Of a stretch of DNA of 64,000 nucleotides, positions 55,971 to 64,000 are shown piece by piece; the stretch's first letter is position 1, and each line of letters opens with the position of its first letter. A program made the translations under genes and the position numbers. This DNA comes from Stenotrophomonas sp046736075. GTDB lineage: Bacteria > Pseudomonadota > Gammaproteobacteria > Xanthomonadales > Xanthomonadaceae. Under the pieces are notes generated by a model. It saw nothing but the letters and a program-made list of their open reading frames with translations. It searched no databases and was not told the DNA's origin. The stretch lies in NCBI RefSeq assembly GCF_046736075.1, contig NZ_CP177163.1:1054001-1118000 (forward strand), read 5' to 3'.

Positions 55971-57305
55971 TTACTCCGGCCGCTCGGCCGGCAACTTCTT
56001 TTCTTCGTGCAGCAGACCGAACGCGGCGACGGTCATCAGCCCGGCCACGACCAGACCGCCCGCGAACAGCACGTTCGAACCAAACAGCGAGAGCCCTTTG
56101 TGTACCCACGCAAAGCTCAGGTCCGCGCCGCGGTACACCACCGTGTCGATCGCCGCTCCGGCCTTGTAGCGCCACTGCCGGTCCACCCGCGTGTACAGCG
56201 TCTCGCGGGCCGGCTTGGCCAGCGAGAACTCGCTCGCCCGCGTCATCACCTGCACCATCGCCACCAGCAGCGGCAACGGCGAGGCCGCGAGTACCGAGAA
56301 CCCGACAATGATCGCAAAGCCCGGGATCAACAGCGCCGGCGCGATACCGTAGCGCGACAACAGCCAGCGGGTCAGCCCCAACTGCAGCAGCAGCGTCAGC
56401 GCGTTCACCGCCAGATCCACCCGCGAGAAGAAGGCCGTGCTTGCCGCCGGATCGGTATACAGCCGGCGCACGATCGCCGCCTGCTCGTTGTACAGCAGCG
56501 TACCGATGCCCACCCCGAACAGCACCATCAGTGCCAGCCAGCGCAGCAGCGGCTCGCGCACGATCAGCTTCAGACCGTCCAGCACGCTCCCGCCCATCGG
56601 TGTTTCGCCCGACACCAGCTGCTGATCCTGCTCGCGCGCCACCGCCCACAGCCGCAGCCGCCAGATGCAGAACAGGCACACGCACAGGAAGCCGGCCGAC
56701 ACCAGCATCAGGTTCGCGATGCCCACCCGCTGCACCAGCGCCGACGTGATGATCGGGCCGAGGAAGGCCCCGATGGTGCCGGCCGCGCCGATGTAGCCGT
56801 AGAACGCCCGCGCCTGCGTGTTCGAGAACACGTCGGCCATGAAGCTCCAGAACACCGCCACCGCGAACAGGTTGAACACCGTGATCCAGAAGAAGAACGC
56901 CATCCCGCGCCCGGGCACACCGCTGTCGAACAGCACGTAGAAGCCCAGCAGCGTGGCGATGAAGAACCCGTATACCACCGGCAGGAATACCCGGCGCGGG
57001 TAGCGGCTCACCAGCGCGCCGTACAGCGGCTGCAGCACCAGCATGATGAAGAACACACAGGTGAACAGGAACTGCAGCACGAAGTCCTGCAGGGCGATGC
57101 CGTGGCCAGCGAACCAGGCAATCAACCCTGGCGGGAACAACGTCTGCAGGTCGCTCGAGGCCGCCATCGCCTCGCGCACCGGGCGCAGCACGTAGTAGCC
57201 GCTCAACAGGCAGAAGAAGTACAGCGATGCCCAGATCAGCGGCGGAGACTGGCGCAGCGCACCGCGCAGTCCCGTCCGACGCGCGGACGATGTCGCGGCG
57301 GTCAT
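55971..57305 (-). CDS. MFS-type transporter, NTP/NDP exchanger-like
   Basis: 444 residues with about 12 hydrophobic segments, from MTAATSSARR at 57305. The N-terminal YFFCLLSGYYVLRPVREAM is typical of the ATP/ADP translocase-like (Tlc/Npt) branch of the MFS. FNLFAVAVFWSFMADVFSN and GYIGAAGTIGAFLGPIITS support this. Free-living Xanthomonadaceae carry such genes without known nucleotide exchange, so the substrate should be left open. Confidence 0.83.
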   Translation of the reverse strand: MTAATSSARRTGLRGALRQSPPLIWASLYFFCLLSGYYVLRPVREAMAASSDLQTLFPPGLIAWFAGHGIALQDFVLQFLFTCVFFIMLVLQPLYGALVSRYPRRVFLPVVYGFFIATLLGFYVLFDSGVPGRGMAFFFWITVFNLFAVAVFWSFMADVFSNTQARAFYGYIGAAGTIGAFLGPIITSALVQRVGIANLMLVSAGFLCVCLFCIWRLRLWAVAREQDQQLVSGETPMGGSVLDGLKLIVREPLLRWLALMVLFGVGIGTLLYNEQAAIVRRLYTDPAASTAFFSRVDLAVNALTLLLQLGLTRWLLSRYGIAPALLIPGFAIIVGFSVLAASPLPLLVAMVQVMTRASEFSLAKPARETLYTRVDRQWRYKAGAAIDTVVYRGADLSFAWVHKGLSLFGSNVLFAGGLVVAGLMTVAAFGLLHEEKKLPAERPE

Positions 57306-57510
57306 CGCACCCGCTCCGCGCTCAGGCGGCGTCGCAACGGCAGCATCGTGGGAACTCCGGGCGGCAAAGCGCGCAAGGTAAACGATGCACCGCAACATCG
57401 CCAGTAGCCGACCGTCGCACCGGCGCAACGCAGCGTGGCCCACAGCGGCCAACCCGCGCAGCGGCCGTCTGCCCTATGCTGCGGCGTAGACCCTCGGGGA
57501 GCGGCTTGCA

Positions 57511-59115
57511 TTGGCACGGGACAGGTACGACTACATCATCGTCGGCGCCGGCTCGGCCGGCTGCGTGCTGGCCAACCGGCTCAGCGCCGACCCGCACTGC
57601 CAGGTGCTGCTGCTGGAGGCCGGCCCTCCCGACCGCAATCCCTTCATCCACATGCCGGCCGGCCTGGCGCGGCTGGTCAACAACCGCCGCATCAACTGGA
57701 ACCTCGACACCGACCCCGAGCCGCAACTGGACGGACGGCGCCTGTGGTGGCCGCGCGGCAAGGTGCTGGGTGGCTCCAGCGCGATCAATGCCATGTGCTA
57801 CATCCGTGGCGTGCCGGCCGACTACGACGGCTGGGCGGCGGCCGGCGCCACCGGTTGGGAGTGGGCACAGGTGCTGCCGTGGTTCCTGCACGGCGAGGCC
57901 AACAGCCGCGGCGCCAGCGCACTGCATGGCGATGCCGGACCGTTGTCCGTCGCCGACCTGCGCCACCACAATCCGCTCTCGGCCGTGTTCCTGGCCGCCG
58001 CCGAGCAGGCCGGTCATGCCCGCAACGACGATTTCAATGGCGCCCATCAGCTGGGCGTCGGCCTGTACCAGGTCACCCAGCGCGATGGCGCGCGCTGCTC
58101 CAGCGCCACCGCCTACCTGCGCCCGGCCCGCGCACGGCGCAACCTCACCGTCCTCACCGGCGCACAGGCGGTGGCGCTGAGCTTCGCCGGCACCACCGCC
58201 ACCGGCGTCCACTACCGGCGCGGCCGCGAGCATCTGCATGCCGCCGCGTCCGCCGAAGTGATCCTCAGCGCCGGCGCGATCCATTCGCCGCAGCTGCTGA
58301 TGCTCTCCGGGATCGGCCCCGCCCACGCACTGCGTGGCCACGGCATCACCCCACGCGTGGATCTGCCCGGCGTCGGCGGCAACCTGCAGGATCATCTGGA
58401 CATCTGCACGGTCGTGCACACCACGCCCGGCGTGAGCTACGACCGCAGCAACGAGCTGCGCATCGCCTTCGACTACTTCCTGCGCGGCCACCGCGGTGCC
58501 GGCACCAGCAACCTGGCCGAGGCCGGCGGCTTCGCCCGCTCGGCACTGGCGCCGGACGCACGCGCCGACGTGCAGTTCCATTTCGTGCCGGCCATGCTCG
58601 ACAACCACGGCCGCCATCGCCTGCCCGGCGACGGCTACACCCTGCACGCCTGTCCGCTGCATCCGCGCAGCCGCGGGCGGTTGCACCTGCGCGATGCCGA
58701 CGCGCGCTCGCCGCCGCGCCTGCAGCCCAACTATCTCGGCGACGCGGAGGGGCACGATCTGCGCATGATGCTCGAGTGCGTCCGGCTGTCGCGCCGGATC
58801 CTGGCCCAACCCGCGTTCGATCCGTGGCGCGGCGCCCCGGTCTTCCCTGCCCGCGACGATCTCGATGACGCCGGCCTGGCCGCGTTCATCCGCGCCAAGG
58901 CCGAGACCATCTACCACCCGGTCGGCACCTGCGCCATCGGCCGGCATGCCGATGCCGTGGTCGATCCGACGCTGCGGGTGCACGGCACCCAGCGCCTGCG
59001 CGTGGTCGATGCGGCGGTGATGCCCAGCCTGATCAGCGGCAATACCAACGCGCCCACCCTGATGATCGCCGAGCGCGCCGCGCACTGGCTGCGCCAGGAC
59101 GCGGGATCAAGCTGA
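57511..59115 (+). CDS. GMC family FAD-dependent oxidoreductase (choline/alcohol dehydrogenase-like)
   Basis: 534 residues from a TTG start at 57511 with GGGGAG about 9 bases upstream. The FAD-binding motif is YDYIIVGAGSAGCVLANRLS. GMC signature 1 is GKVLGGSSAINAMCYIRG, and signature 2 is SAGAIHSPQLLMLSGIGP. The C-terminal YHPVGTCAIG holds the catalytic His and SGNTNAPTLMIAERAA closes the FAD domain. It resembles BetA and AlkJ; without betB or betT nearby, an alcohol dehydrogenase role is equally likely. Confidence 0.92.
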   Translation: MARDRYDYIIVGAGSAGCVLANRLSADPHCQVLLLEAGPPDRNPFIHMPAGLARLVNNRRINWNLDTDPEPQLDGRRLWWPRGKVLGGSSAINAMCYIRGVPADYDGWAAAGATGWEWAQVLPWFLHGEANSRGASALHGDAGPLSVADLRHHNPLSAVFLAAAEQAGHARNDDFNGAHQLGVGLYQVTQRDGARCSSATAYLRPARARRNLTVLTGAQAVALSFAGTTATGVHYRRGREHLHAAASAEVILSAGAIHSPQLLMLSGIGPAHALRGHGITPRVDLPGVGGNLQDHLDICTVVHTTPGVSYDRSNELRIAFDYFLRGHRGAGTSNLAEAGGFARSALAPDARADVQFHFVPAMLDNHGRHRLPGDGYTLHACPLHPRSRGRLHLRDADARSPPRLQPNYLGDAEGHDLRMMLECVRLSRRILAQPAFDPWRGAPVFPARDDLDDAGLAAFIRAKAETIYHPVGTCAIGRHADAVVDPTLRVHGTQRLRVVDAAVMPSLISGNTNAPTLMIAERAAHWLRQDAGSS

Positions 59116-59177
59116 ACAGGGCGGCGCCGTGGGGCGCGGCGCCGGGCATTTCGCCATGCAAAAAACCACGCATTTTC

Positions 59178-59192
59178 AATACGATACGTATT
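59178..59192. promoter_or_regulatory. inverted repeat upstream of the serine hydrolase gene
   Basis: AATACG-ATA-CGTATT, perfect, 76 bp before the ATG at 59269; a TAGAAT at 59232..59237 may be the -10. It is a candidate operator, with no regulator adjacent. Confidence 0.4.
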
Positions 59193-59268
59193 CATCTTCG
59201 CTTCGTTTGTGCAATCGGGAAAAGCGGCGCTAGAATCCCTCACAGCAGTCGCGCACGGGCCCTACACG

Positions 59269-60663
59269 ATGAATCAGAACAGCAGGCGCCGACCGATCCG
59301 TTCGGCGGCAACCGGGTTGCTGGGCATGTTGATGCCCATCGCAATGTCTTCCACTGCACAGACCCCCAGTGCCTCGCCGTCCGCGTTCCCCGTCAACATC
59401 GAGAACAGCGCCCCGGCCAATGTGCCGCATACCCAGCCGGCCGCGTATCGCGCCGCGCCCGCAGCGCAGCAGGTACTGCCGCCCGCACCGGGCTTCAATG
59501 TCGCCGCCATCGAATCGCTGGCCCAGCAGCTCACCTATGGCGAACGCGTGCCCGGCATGGCCGTGGCGATCGTCCAGGGCGGCCGCGTGCTCAGCGCGCG
59601 TGGCTACGGCGTCACCGACGTCAACAATCCGCAGCAGGTCGACGCGCACACCGTGTTCCGCCTGGCGTCGCTGTCCAAGGCCTTCGCCGGCACGATGGCC
59701 GGCCTGCTGGTCAACGATGGCACCCTGCGCTGGGACAGCAAGGTCACCGACTACGTGCCCGGCTTCCAGCTGAGCTCGCCCGAGGCGACCGAGCGGCTGA
59801 CCGTGGCCGACCTGCTCAGCCACCGGGTCGGCCTGCCCTACAACGCGTACGACCGCGACGTGGAAGCCAACGCGGAGTACTACACCCTGACCCACAAGCT
59901 GGCCTCGACCTCGCTCAAGTGCCAGCCGGGCGACTGCTACGCCTACCAGAACGTTGCCTTCAGCCTGATCGGCGATGTGGTGTACGCCGCCTCCGGCAGT
60001 TTCTACGAACAGTCGGTCGAACGCCGGCTGTTCAAGCCGCTGGGCATGGATGACGCCAGCCTTGGCCTGGCCGGCATCCAGGCCAGCTCGCGTTGGGCAC
60101 GCCCGCACGTGCGCAGCCGCAACGGCTGGGTGTCACTGAACCCCAAGCCCACCTACTACCGGTTGGCACCGGCTGCCGGCGTCAATGCCAGCGCCAGCGA
60201 CATGGCGCAGTGGCTGCTGGCGCACACCGGGCACCGTCCCGACGTGCTGCCTGCGCCGCTGCTGGCAACGCTGCACTCCACCCTGATCAGCACCCCGGGC
60301 GAAATGCGTTCGGGCTGGCGCCGCGAGCGCCTGCATTCGGCCGGCTACGCGCTGGGCTGGCGCAACTTCGACTACGCCGGCCATGAAGTGGTGTTCCATG
60401 CCGGTGCCGTGCAGGGCTACCGGGGCCTGGTCGCGCTGGTGCCGGAGCGTGACCTCGGCATTGCGATCATGTGGAACGGCGAAAGCAGCCTGCCCAGCGG
60501 CCTGCTGCCGACCGTGCTCGACGCGGCGATGGGCCTGCCGAACCAGCGCTGGCTGGACGTGGATACCGACTTCGGCAGCGACAGCCTGATGGCCGAAGAC
60601 GCCGCGCCGCAGAACAAGCGCAAGGGCGTGTCGTCCAACCGTGCGGTGGCCTCGCCGCGTTGA
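59269..60663 (+). CDS. serine hydrolase of the beta-lactamase (class C / esterase) family
   Basis: 464 residues with a basic N-terminus and a probable signal peptide (LLGMLMPIAMSSTAQ). The catalytic SxxK motif is S134-LSK in FRLASLSKAFAG; the second motif is YQN in CYAYQNVAFSLIG; the third is HAG in VVFHAGAVQGYRG. This pattern suits esterase/peptidase relatives of AmpC rather than true cephalosporinases. The ~60 residues after the signal are Pro/Ala-rich and probably a linker. A strong terminator follows. Confidence 0.9.
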   Translation: MNQNSRRRPIRSAATGLLGMLMPIAMSSTAQTPSASPSAFPVNIENSAPANVPHTQPAAYRAAPAAQQVLPPAPGFNVAAIESLAQQLTYGERVPGMAVAIVQGGRVLSARGYGVTDVNNPQQVDAHTVFRLASLSKAFAGTMAGLLVNDGTLRWDSKVTDYVPGFQLSSPEATERLTVADLLSHRVGLPYNAYDRDVEANAEYYTLTHKLASTSLKCQPGDCYAYQNVAFSLIGDVVYAASGSFYEQSVERRLFKPLGMDDASLGLAGIQASSRWARPHVRSRNGWVSLNPKPTYYRLAPAAGVNASASDMAQWLLAHTGHRPDVLPAPLLATLHSTLISTPGEMRSGWRRERLHSAGYALGWRNFDYAGHEVVFHAGAVQGYRGLVALVPERDLGIAIMWNGESSLPSGLLPTVLDAAMGLPNQRWLDVDTDFGSDSLMAEDAAPQNKRKGVSSNRAVASPR

Positions 60664-60683
60664 TCGCGGCGGTGTGCGGATCG

Positions 60684-60714
60684 AAAAAGGCGGCCGGTTG
60701 GCCGCCTTTTTTTT
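60684..60714 (+). terminator. rho-independent terminator after the serine hydrolase gene
   Basis: AAAAAGGCGGCC-GGTT-GGCCGCC followed by T8. Confidence 0.95.
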
Positions 60715-60739
60715 CGGCTCCGGTCGGACACGCGCGCAT

Positions 60740-60780
60740 AAAAAAACTCCCTCCCCGCTGGGCTGCCGGGGAAGGAGTTT
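60740..60780 (-). terminator. terminator of the histone-like gene
   Basis: On the minus strand, AAACTCC and CCCCGG pair with CGGGG and GGGAGTTT, followed by T-rich sequence; 24 bp after the stop of the gene at 60804. Confidence 0.85.
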
Positions 60781-60803
60781 CAGGTGCGGCTCTCGGGAAA
60801 CGC

Positions 60804-61343
60804 TTAGATCAGCGGTGCCGGGGTTGCCGGCAGGGCGACCGGGGCAGCCTTCTTCTTGCGGGCCGCCGGCTTGCGCTTTGCAACCTTCTTGACCGCCTTC
60901 TTGGCGGTGGCCTTCTTGGCCGTCGCCTTCTTCGCAGTGGCCTTCCTGGCTACCTTCTTGACGGCCTTCTTCGCCGTCTTCTTGGTGGCCTTCTTGGCCG
61001 CAGCCTTCTTGGCTACCTTGCGGACGGCTTTCTTCGCGGTCTTCTTGGCAGCCGCCTTCTTGGCGACCTTCTTGACGGCCTTCTTCGCCGTCTTCTTCAC
61101 TGCCTTCTTCGCGGTCTTCTTGGCGGCGGCCTTCTTGGCTACCTTCTTGACGGCCTTCTTGGCGGCCGTCTTTTTCACTGCCTTCCGAGCGGTCGCCTTC
61201 TTGGCGGCCTTCTTCACCGTCTTCTTGGCCGCCGCCTTCTTGGCGACCTTCTTCACGGCCTTGCGGGCAGTGGCCTTCTTAGCGACCTTCTTGGCTGCCT
61301 TTTTGGCGGCCGGCTTTTTCTTCGCAGCTTTCTTGGTTGCCAT
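60804..61343 (-). CDS. lysine-rich histone H1-like protein
   Basis: 179 residues composed almost wholly of Lys, Ala, Thr and Val. KKAVKKVAKKAAAKKTAKKA and related blocks repeat from residue 5 to about 165, then a short tail, KKKAAPVALPATPAPLI. It resembles the AlgP/H1-like C-terminal repeat proteins of pseudomonads and Xanthomonadaceae, which bind DNA through their positive charge. The DNA is itself a tandem repeat, so length variation between strains is likely. The start codon is preceded by GGAGCC (minus strand). It has its own promoter at 61630 and its own terminator. Confidence 0.9.
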   Translation of the reverse strand: MATKKAAKKKPAAKKAAKKVAKKATARKAVKKVAKKAAAKKTVKKAAKKATARKAVKKTAAKKAVKKVAKKAAAKKTAKKAVKKTAKKAVKKVAKKAAAKKTAKKAVRKVAKKAAAKKATKKTAKKAVKKVARKATAKKATAKKATAKKAVKKVAKRKPAARKKKAAPVALPATPAPLI

Positions 61344-61629
61344 GGGATGGCTCCTCGTCAGTGATCTATGGAGTTGAAACGCCCAGGTAAAGCAAACCCG
61401 CCGTTGCTGCGTTGCGGGGACCGCCGTCGCGTCATGCGCGTCGTGACGGATACGGGGATACCTACCGGGATCGGCCAGGCAGGTATCGGATCAGGGGTGC
61501 CCTTGCATTTCACCGAAGGAAGCGAAGCCGACTCCACCGTCATCGGATGCAAGGTGGATGTCCTGGTTGTGCTTCGCGACTGGATGTCGATTCTGCTCAC
61601 TCTCTTGGCAGGCAAGGTCTGCTTGGCGA

Positions 61630-61658
61630 AACCTAATCACGCTTTTTTTCACTGTCAA
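61630..61658 (-). promoter_or_regulatory. promoter of the histone-like gene
   Basis: Minus strand: TTGACA (61653..61658), 17 bp, TAGGTT (61630..61635). Transcription from about 61623 would leave a leader near 280 nt before the ATG at 61343. Confidence 0.65.
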
Positions 61659-62211
61659 CAACCCCGGCGAAAAATTTTCACACCGGACGCGTCCGGCAGC
61701 GCGCGCCAGCCACCCGTCGAACACCCCGTACCGACACTTCATCCCCGTACCAACGGGCACACCGATACCCCTGCGGTCGCAACGGCTGAAACAAAAACAA
61801 CTTAAAAGAAGCACTTTCGCGAAACACGCCACACGTGGCGGCGTGCGCGCCGGCAGGTGCGCGTGGTGCGCCGCGCGTGCCTGACCGGTTGCCAACGAAG
61901 GGGGAAAAAACAGCCGACGCGTTTTCACATCCGGCTGCGCTTTTTACTACCCGATTCGCGCAAATGCGCAAACTTTCCGCCGCGCCGCGTCGACGCGATC
62001 GCACCTTCGGCAGGTCGGCAACGGTCGTTCCGCGACCGCGTGTCGATGCGCGGCGATACGAATGGACATGCTCATGACCCGTCGCGATGGGTTCCCAACC
62101 CGACGGCATGAGCCGACGCCGGACGTTCCGGAGGCGCGCGTACACCGCAACATCGTCACGCGTCGCTAACGCCGCCGCGTCGGTGCACGCCCTGGCGAGC
62201 GGCGACGACGC
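61659..62211. other. non-coding stretch with no recognised feature
   Basis: No credible gene: the open frames here have atypical composition and no start signal. There are short CG-rich inverted repeats (such as CACGCCACACGTGGCG around 61827) and A/T runs, but nothing I can name. It lies between the promoter of the histone-like gene and the gcvH terminator. Confidence 0.5.
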
Positions 62212-62243
62212 AAAAAAAAACGGCCGCACGAGGCGGCCGTTCT
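62212..62243 (-). terminator. rho-independent terminator of gcvTH
   Basis: On the minus strand AACGGCCGCC-TCGT-GCGGCCGTT followed by T-rich sequence, 17 bp after the gcvH stop. Confidence 0.93.
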
Positions 62244-62259
62244 TCGGAGCGACGCAGGA

Positions 62260-62655
62260 TCAGTGATCCTCGTTCTCCAGCAGCTCGGCGTAGTCATCCG
62301 GCGCCAGCAGCTCGTTCAACTCTTCCGTACCGGTCACTTCCACCACGAAGATCCAGCCATCGCCGTACGCGTCTTCGTTGATGGTTTCCGGCTTGTCGGC
62401 CAGGGCGCTGTTGACCTCGACCACGGTACCGGTGATCGGGCTGTAGACGTCCGAGGCGGCCTTCACCGACTCGACGACGGCAGCCTGCTCGCCCGCCTTC
62501 ACCGTGTCGCCGACGTTGGGCAGCTCGACGTAGACCAGGTCGCCCAGCAGGCCCTGGGCATGGTCGGAAATACCGACGGTGACGCGGCCATTGCCTTCGA
62601 CGCGCGCCCACTCGTGGGACTTGAGGAATTTGAGGTCGCCGGGGATCTCGCTCAT
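62260..62655 (-). CDS. gcvH: glycine cleavage system H protein
   Basis: Lipoyl carrier of the glycine cleavage system, 131 residues. It shows the H-protein start FLKSHEWARVEGNGRVTVGI and the lipoylation site VVESVKAASDVYSPITG with its central Lys, then the C-terminal DGWIFVVEV. It shuttles the aminomethyl group between P, T and L proteins. It is 96 bp behind gcvT on the same strand; gcvP is not in the window. Confidence 0.97.
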   Translation of the reverse strand: MSEIPGDLKFLKSHEWARVEGNGRVTVGISDHAQGLLGDLVYVELPNVGDTVKAGEQAAVVESVKAASDVYSPITGTVVEVNSALADKPETINEDAYGDGWIFVVEVTGTEELNELLAPDDYAELLENEDH

Positions 62656-62751
62656 GGAACTGCTCCGAGAAAATTCAGGGGTTCGGGAAACGGGGGTAGT
62701 GTAACCAACCGGCGCGGGCCGCTGGGCAACCGCGCGCCGGAAACTGCTGGA

Positions 62752-63864
62752 TCAGGCCTCGACCAGCACGCCGGGCTGGGCCTGACCTTCGCGCACGAAC
62801 GGGAACTTCACCACGCGCACCGGGACCTGCTTGCCGCGGATGTCCACGTGCACCTGGCCCAGCTCGCCTGCCGGCACGCGGGCGAACGCGATGCCCTTGC
62901 CCAGCGTCGGGGAGAAGGTGCCGGACAGGATCTCGCCCTGGCCGCTGGCGGTGACCACTGCCTGGCCGTGGCGCAGCACGCCCTTCTCGTCCATCACCAG
63001 GCCGATCAGCTGGCGTGCATTGCCTGCCGCCTTCTGGGCTTCCAGCACGTCACGGCCGATGAAGTCGCGGCCTTCGTCCAGCGCCACGGTCCAGGCCAGC
63101 GCCGCTTCGTACGGGGTGATCTGCTCGTCCATGTCCTGGCCGTACAGGTTCATGCCGGCTTCCAGGCGCAGCGTGTCGCGCGCGCCCAGCCCGGCCGGAC
63201 GCACGCCGGCCTGCGCCAGGGCGTTCCAGAAGGCGACCACGTCGCTCTGCGGGATCAGGAGTTCAAAACCGTCCTCACCGGTGTAGCCGGTACGCGCCAC
63301 GAACAGCGGCGCACCGCTGGCAGCGCTCGCCTCGACCGCAGCGAAGCGACCCAGCTTGTCCACGGCAGCGCGGTCGCCCTCGGCGACCAGGCCGATCACG
63401 CGCTCGCGCGCGGTGGGGCCCTGCACGGCGATGATCGCCAGGTCCTCGCGCTCGGTAACCTGCACGTCGAAGGCGGCCGCCTGCTCACGGATCCAGGCCA
63501 GGTCCTTCTCGCGGGTGGAGGCATTGACCACCATGCGGAAGAAGTCGTCGGCCAGGTAGTAGACGATCAGGTCGTCGATCACCCCGCCCTGCGGGTTGAG
63601 CATGCACGCGTACAGCGCCTTGCCGGTGGCCTTGAGCTTGTCCACCGAGTTGGCCAGCAGGCGGCGCAGGAACGGCTTGACCTGCGCGCCGCGCAGATCG
63701 ACCACGGTCATGTGGCTGACGTCGAACATGCCGGCGTCGGCACGCACGAGGTGGTGTTCGTCCAGCTGCGAGCCGTAATGGATGGGCATGTCCCAGCCAC
63801 CGAAATCGACCATCTTGGCGCCGAGTGCGCGGTGGGTGTCGTTGAGAAGCGTCTTCTGGGTCAT
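62752..63864 (-). CDS. gcvT: glycine cleavage system aminomethyltransferase (T protein)
   Basis: THF-dependent transfer of the methylene group from the H protein, 370 residues. Typical stretches are MVDFGGWDMPIHYGSQLDEHH, FDVSHMTVVDLRG, GGVIDDLIVYYL, RTGYTGEDGFELLIP and GARDTLRLEAGMNLYGQD. It heads the gcvTH unit. Only ~95 bp of spacer precede it, and no glycine riboswitch is recognisable there. Confidence 0.97.
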   Translation of the reverse strand: MTQKTLLNDTHRALGAKMVDFGGWDMPIHYGSQLDEHHLVRADAGMFDVSHMTVVDLRGAQVKPFLRRLLANSVDKLKATGKALYACMLNPQGGVIDDLIVYYLADDFFRMVVNASTREKDLAWIREQAAAFDVQVTEREDLAIIAVQGPTARERVIGLVAEGDRAAVDKLGRFAAVEASAASGAPLFVARTGYTGEDGFELLIPQSDVVAFWNALAQAGVRPAGLGARDTLRLEAGMNLYGQDMDEQITPYEAALAWTVALDEGRDFIGRDVLEAQKAAGNARQLIGLVMDEKGVLRHGQAVVTASGQGEILSGTFSPTLGKGIAFARVPAGELGQVHVDIRGKQVPVRVVKFPFVREGQAQPGVLVEA

Positions 63865-63927
63865 GACCGGTTCCGGGGGAATGAAGGCAAGAGCGCCATT
63901 ATCCCAGAACCGTCTTCACAACGCCTG

Positions 63928-63950
63928 CGGCGGTGCGGAATGCACCGCCG
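63928..63950. terminator. hairpin between gcvT and the gene at the right edge
   Basis: CGGCGGTGC-GGAAT-GCACCGCCG, a perfect 9-bp stem without a T-run. It sits just after the predicted stop of the edge gene. Confidence 0.5.
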
Positions 63951-63958
63951 GGGCCACC

Positions 63959-64000
63959 TCAGACAGGCTGCACCTTCAGCGTCATGCCCGCCACCGCGAC
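63959..64000 (-). CDS. C-terminal end of an unidentified gene (5' part beyond window)
   Basis: On the minus strand a frame enters from the right edge and reads VAVAGMTLKVQPV then TGA (63961..63959). Codon use suits a gene and a hairpin follows, but 13 residues are too few to identify it or to be certain it is coding. Confidence 0.4.
   Translation of the reverse strand, partial: VAVAGMTLKVQPV

Noticed and set aside
61368..62229. Open frames in the gap between the histone-like gene and gcvH (145 codons plus, 183 codons minus)
   Set aside because: Arg/Ser/Pro-rich composition, no Shine-Dalgarno, no recognisable domain, and one overlaps the predicted promoter and leader of the histone-like gene.
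63865..63958. Glycine riboswitch before gcvT
   Set aside because: Only about 95 bp of spacer and no tandem aptamer motifs; the hairpin there looks like the end of the neighbouring gene.

Overview
The window is high-GC gammaproteobacterial chromosome and most likely comes from the Stenotrophomonas maltophilia complex (Xanthomonadaceae). The evidence is the GTAG-headed palindromic REPs of the SMAG type, a 153-codon aac(6')-Iz-like gene behind pdxH, the prpBC-acnD/prpR arrangement, and a SAM-I riboswitch in front of metX-metB-hom. I see no tRNA, rRNA, prophage, insertion sequence or CRISPR array. Apart from the repeat arrays it reads as core chromosome.

Layout. 1-5713: methylcitrate cycle (prpB-prpC-acnD, minus strand) with divergent sigma54 activator prpR; a consensus -24/-12 promoter and a perfect inverted repeat lie between them. 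5733-11067: aac(6')-like gene coupled to pdxH, a P-loop kinase, dodecin, aroK-aroB, a WGR protein and hemE. 11180-12583: an MdtD-like MFS exporter. 12590-26869: four consecutive minus-strand hybrid histidine kinases with periplasmic beta-propeller sensors. The outer two are canonical. The inner two overlap by 4 bp and are degenerate in complementary ways: one keeps the phospho-histidine but has lost the ATPase motifs, the other keeps the ATPase motifs but has Gln in place of the histidine. 27049-28870: yceI-cytochrome b561-yceI. 28976-31775: thioredoxin-fold protein, sdaA, alpha/beta hydrolase. 31772-32226: SMAG array. 32269-35801: SAM-I riboswitch-metX-metB-hom. 35942-39224: M23 peptidase, prfC, trhA.

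39289-40345 and 54893-55509 hold an unusual repeat: an outer stem of about 26 bp enclosing a conserved 28-nt strand and an inner hairpin. The sequences of both stems differ between loci, yet each copy stays self-complementary. 40494-45719: AsmA protein, CBS protein, GT2 glycosyltransferase, mtgA, hslO. 45839-49898: an exported protein of unknown function and a TonB-dependent receptor. 50035-54168: TetR regulator and a hydrolase-fadE operon whose promoter predicts a leaderless mRNA. 54256-60663: DUF4442 protein, DUF1304 protein, transporter, GMC oxidoreductase, serine hydrolase. 60804-61343: lysine-rich histone H1-like protein. 62260-63864: gcvT-gcvH.

The strongest leads are the complementary degenerate kinase pair and the nested-stem repeat. 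Functional statements rest on motifs read by eye and on family knowledge; no database search was run.
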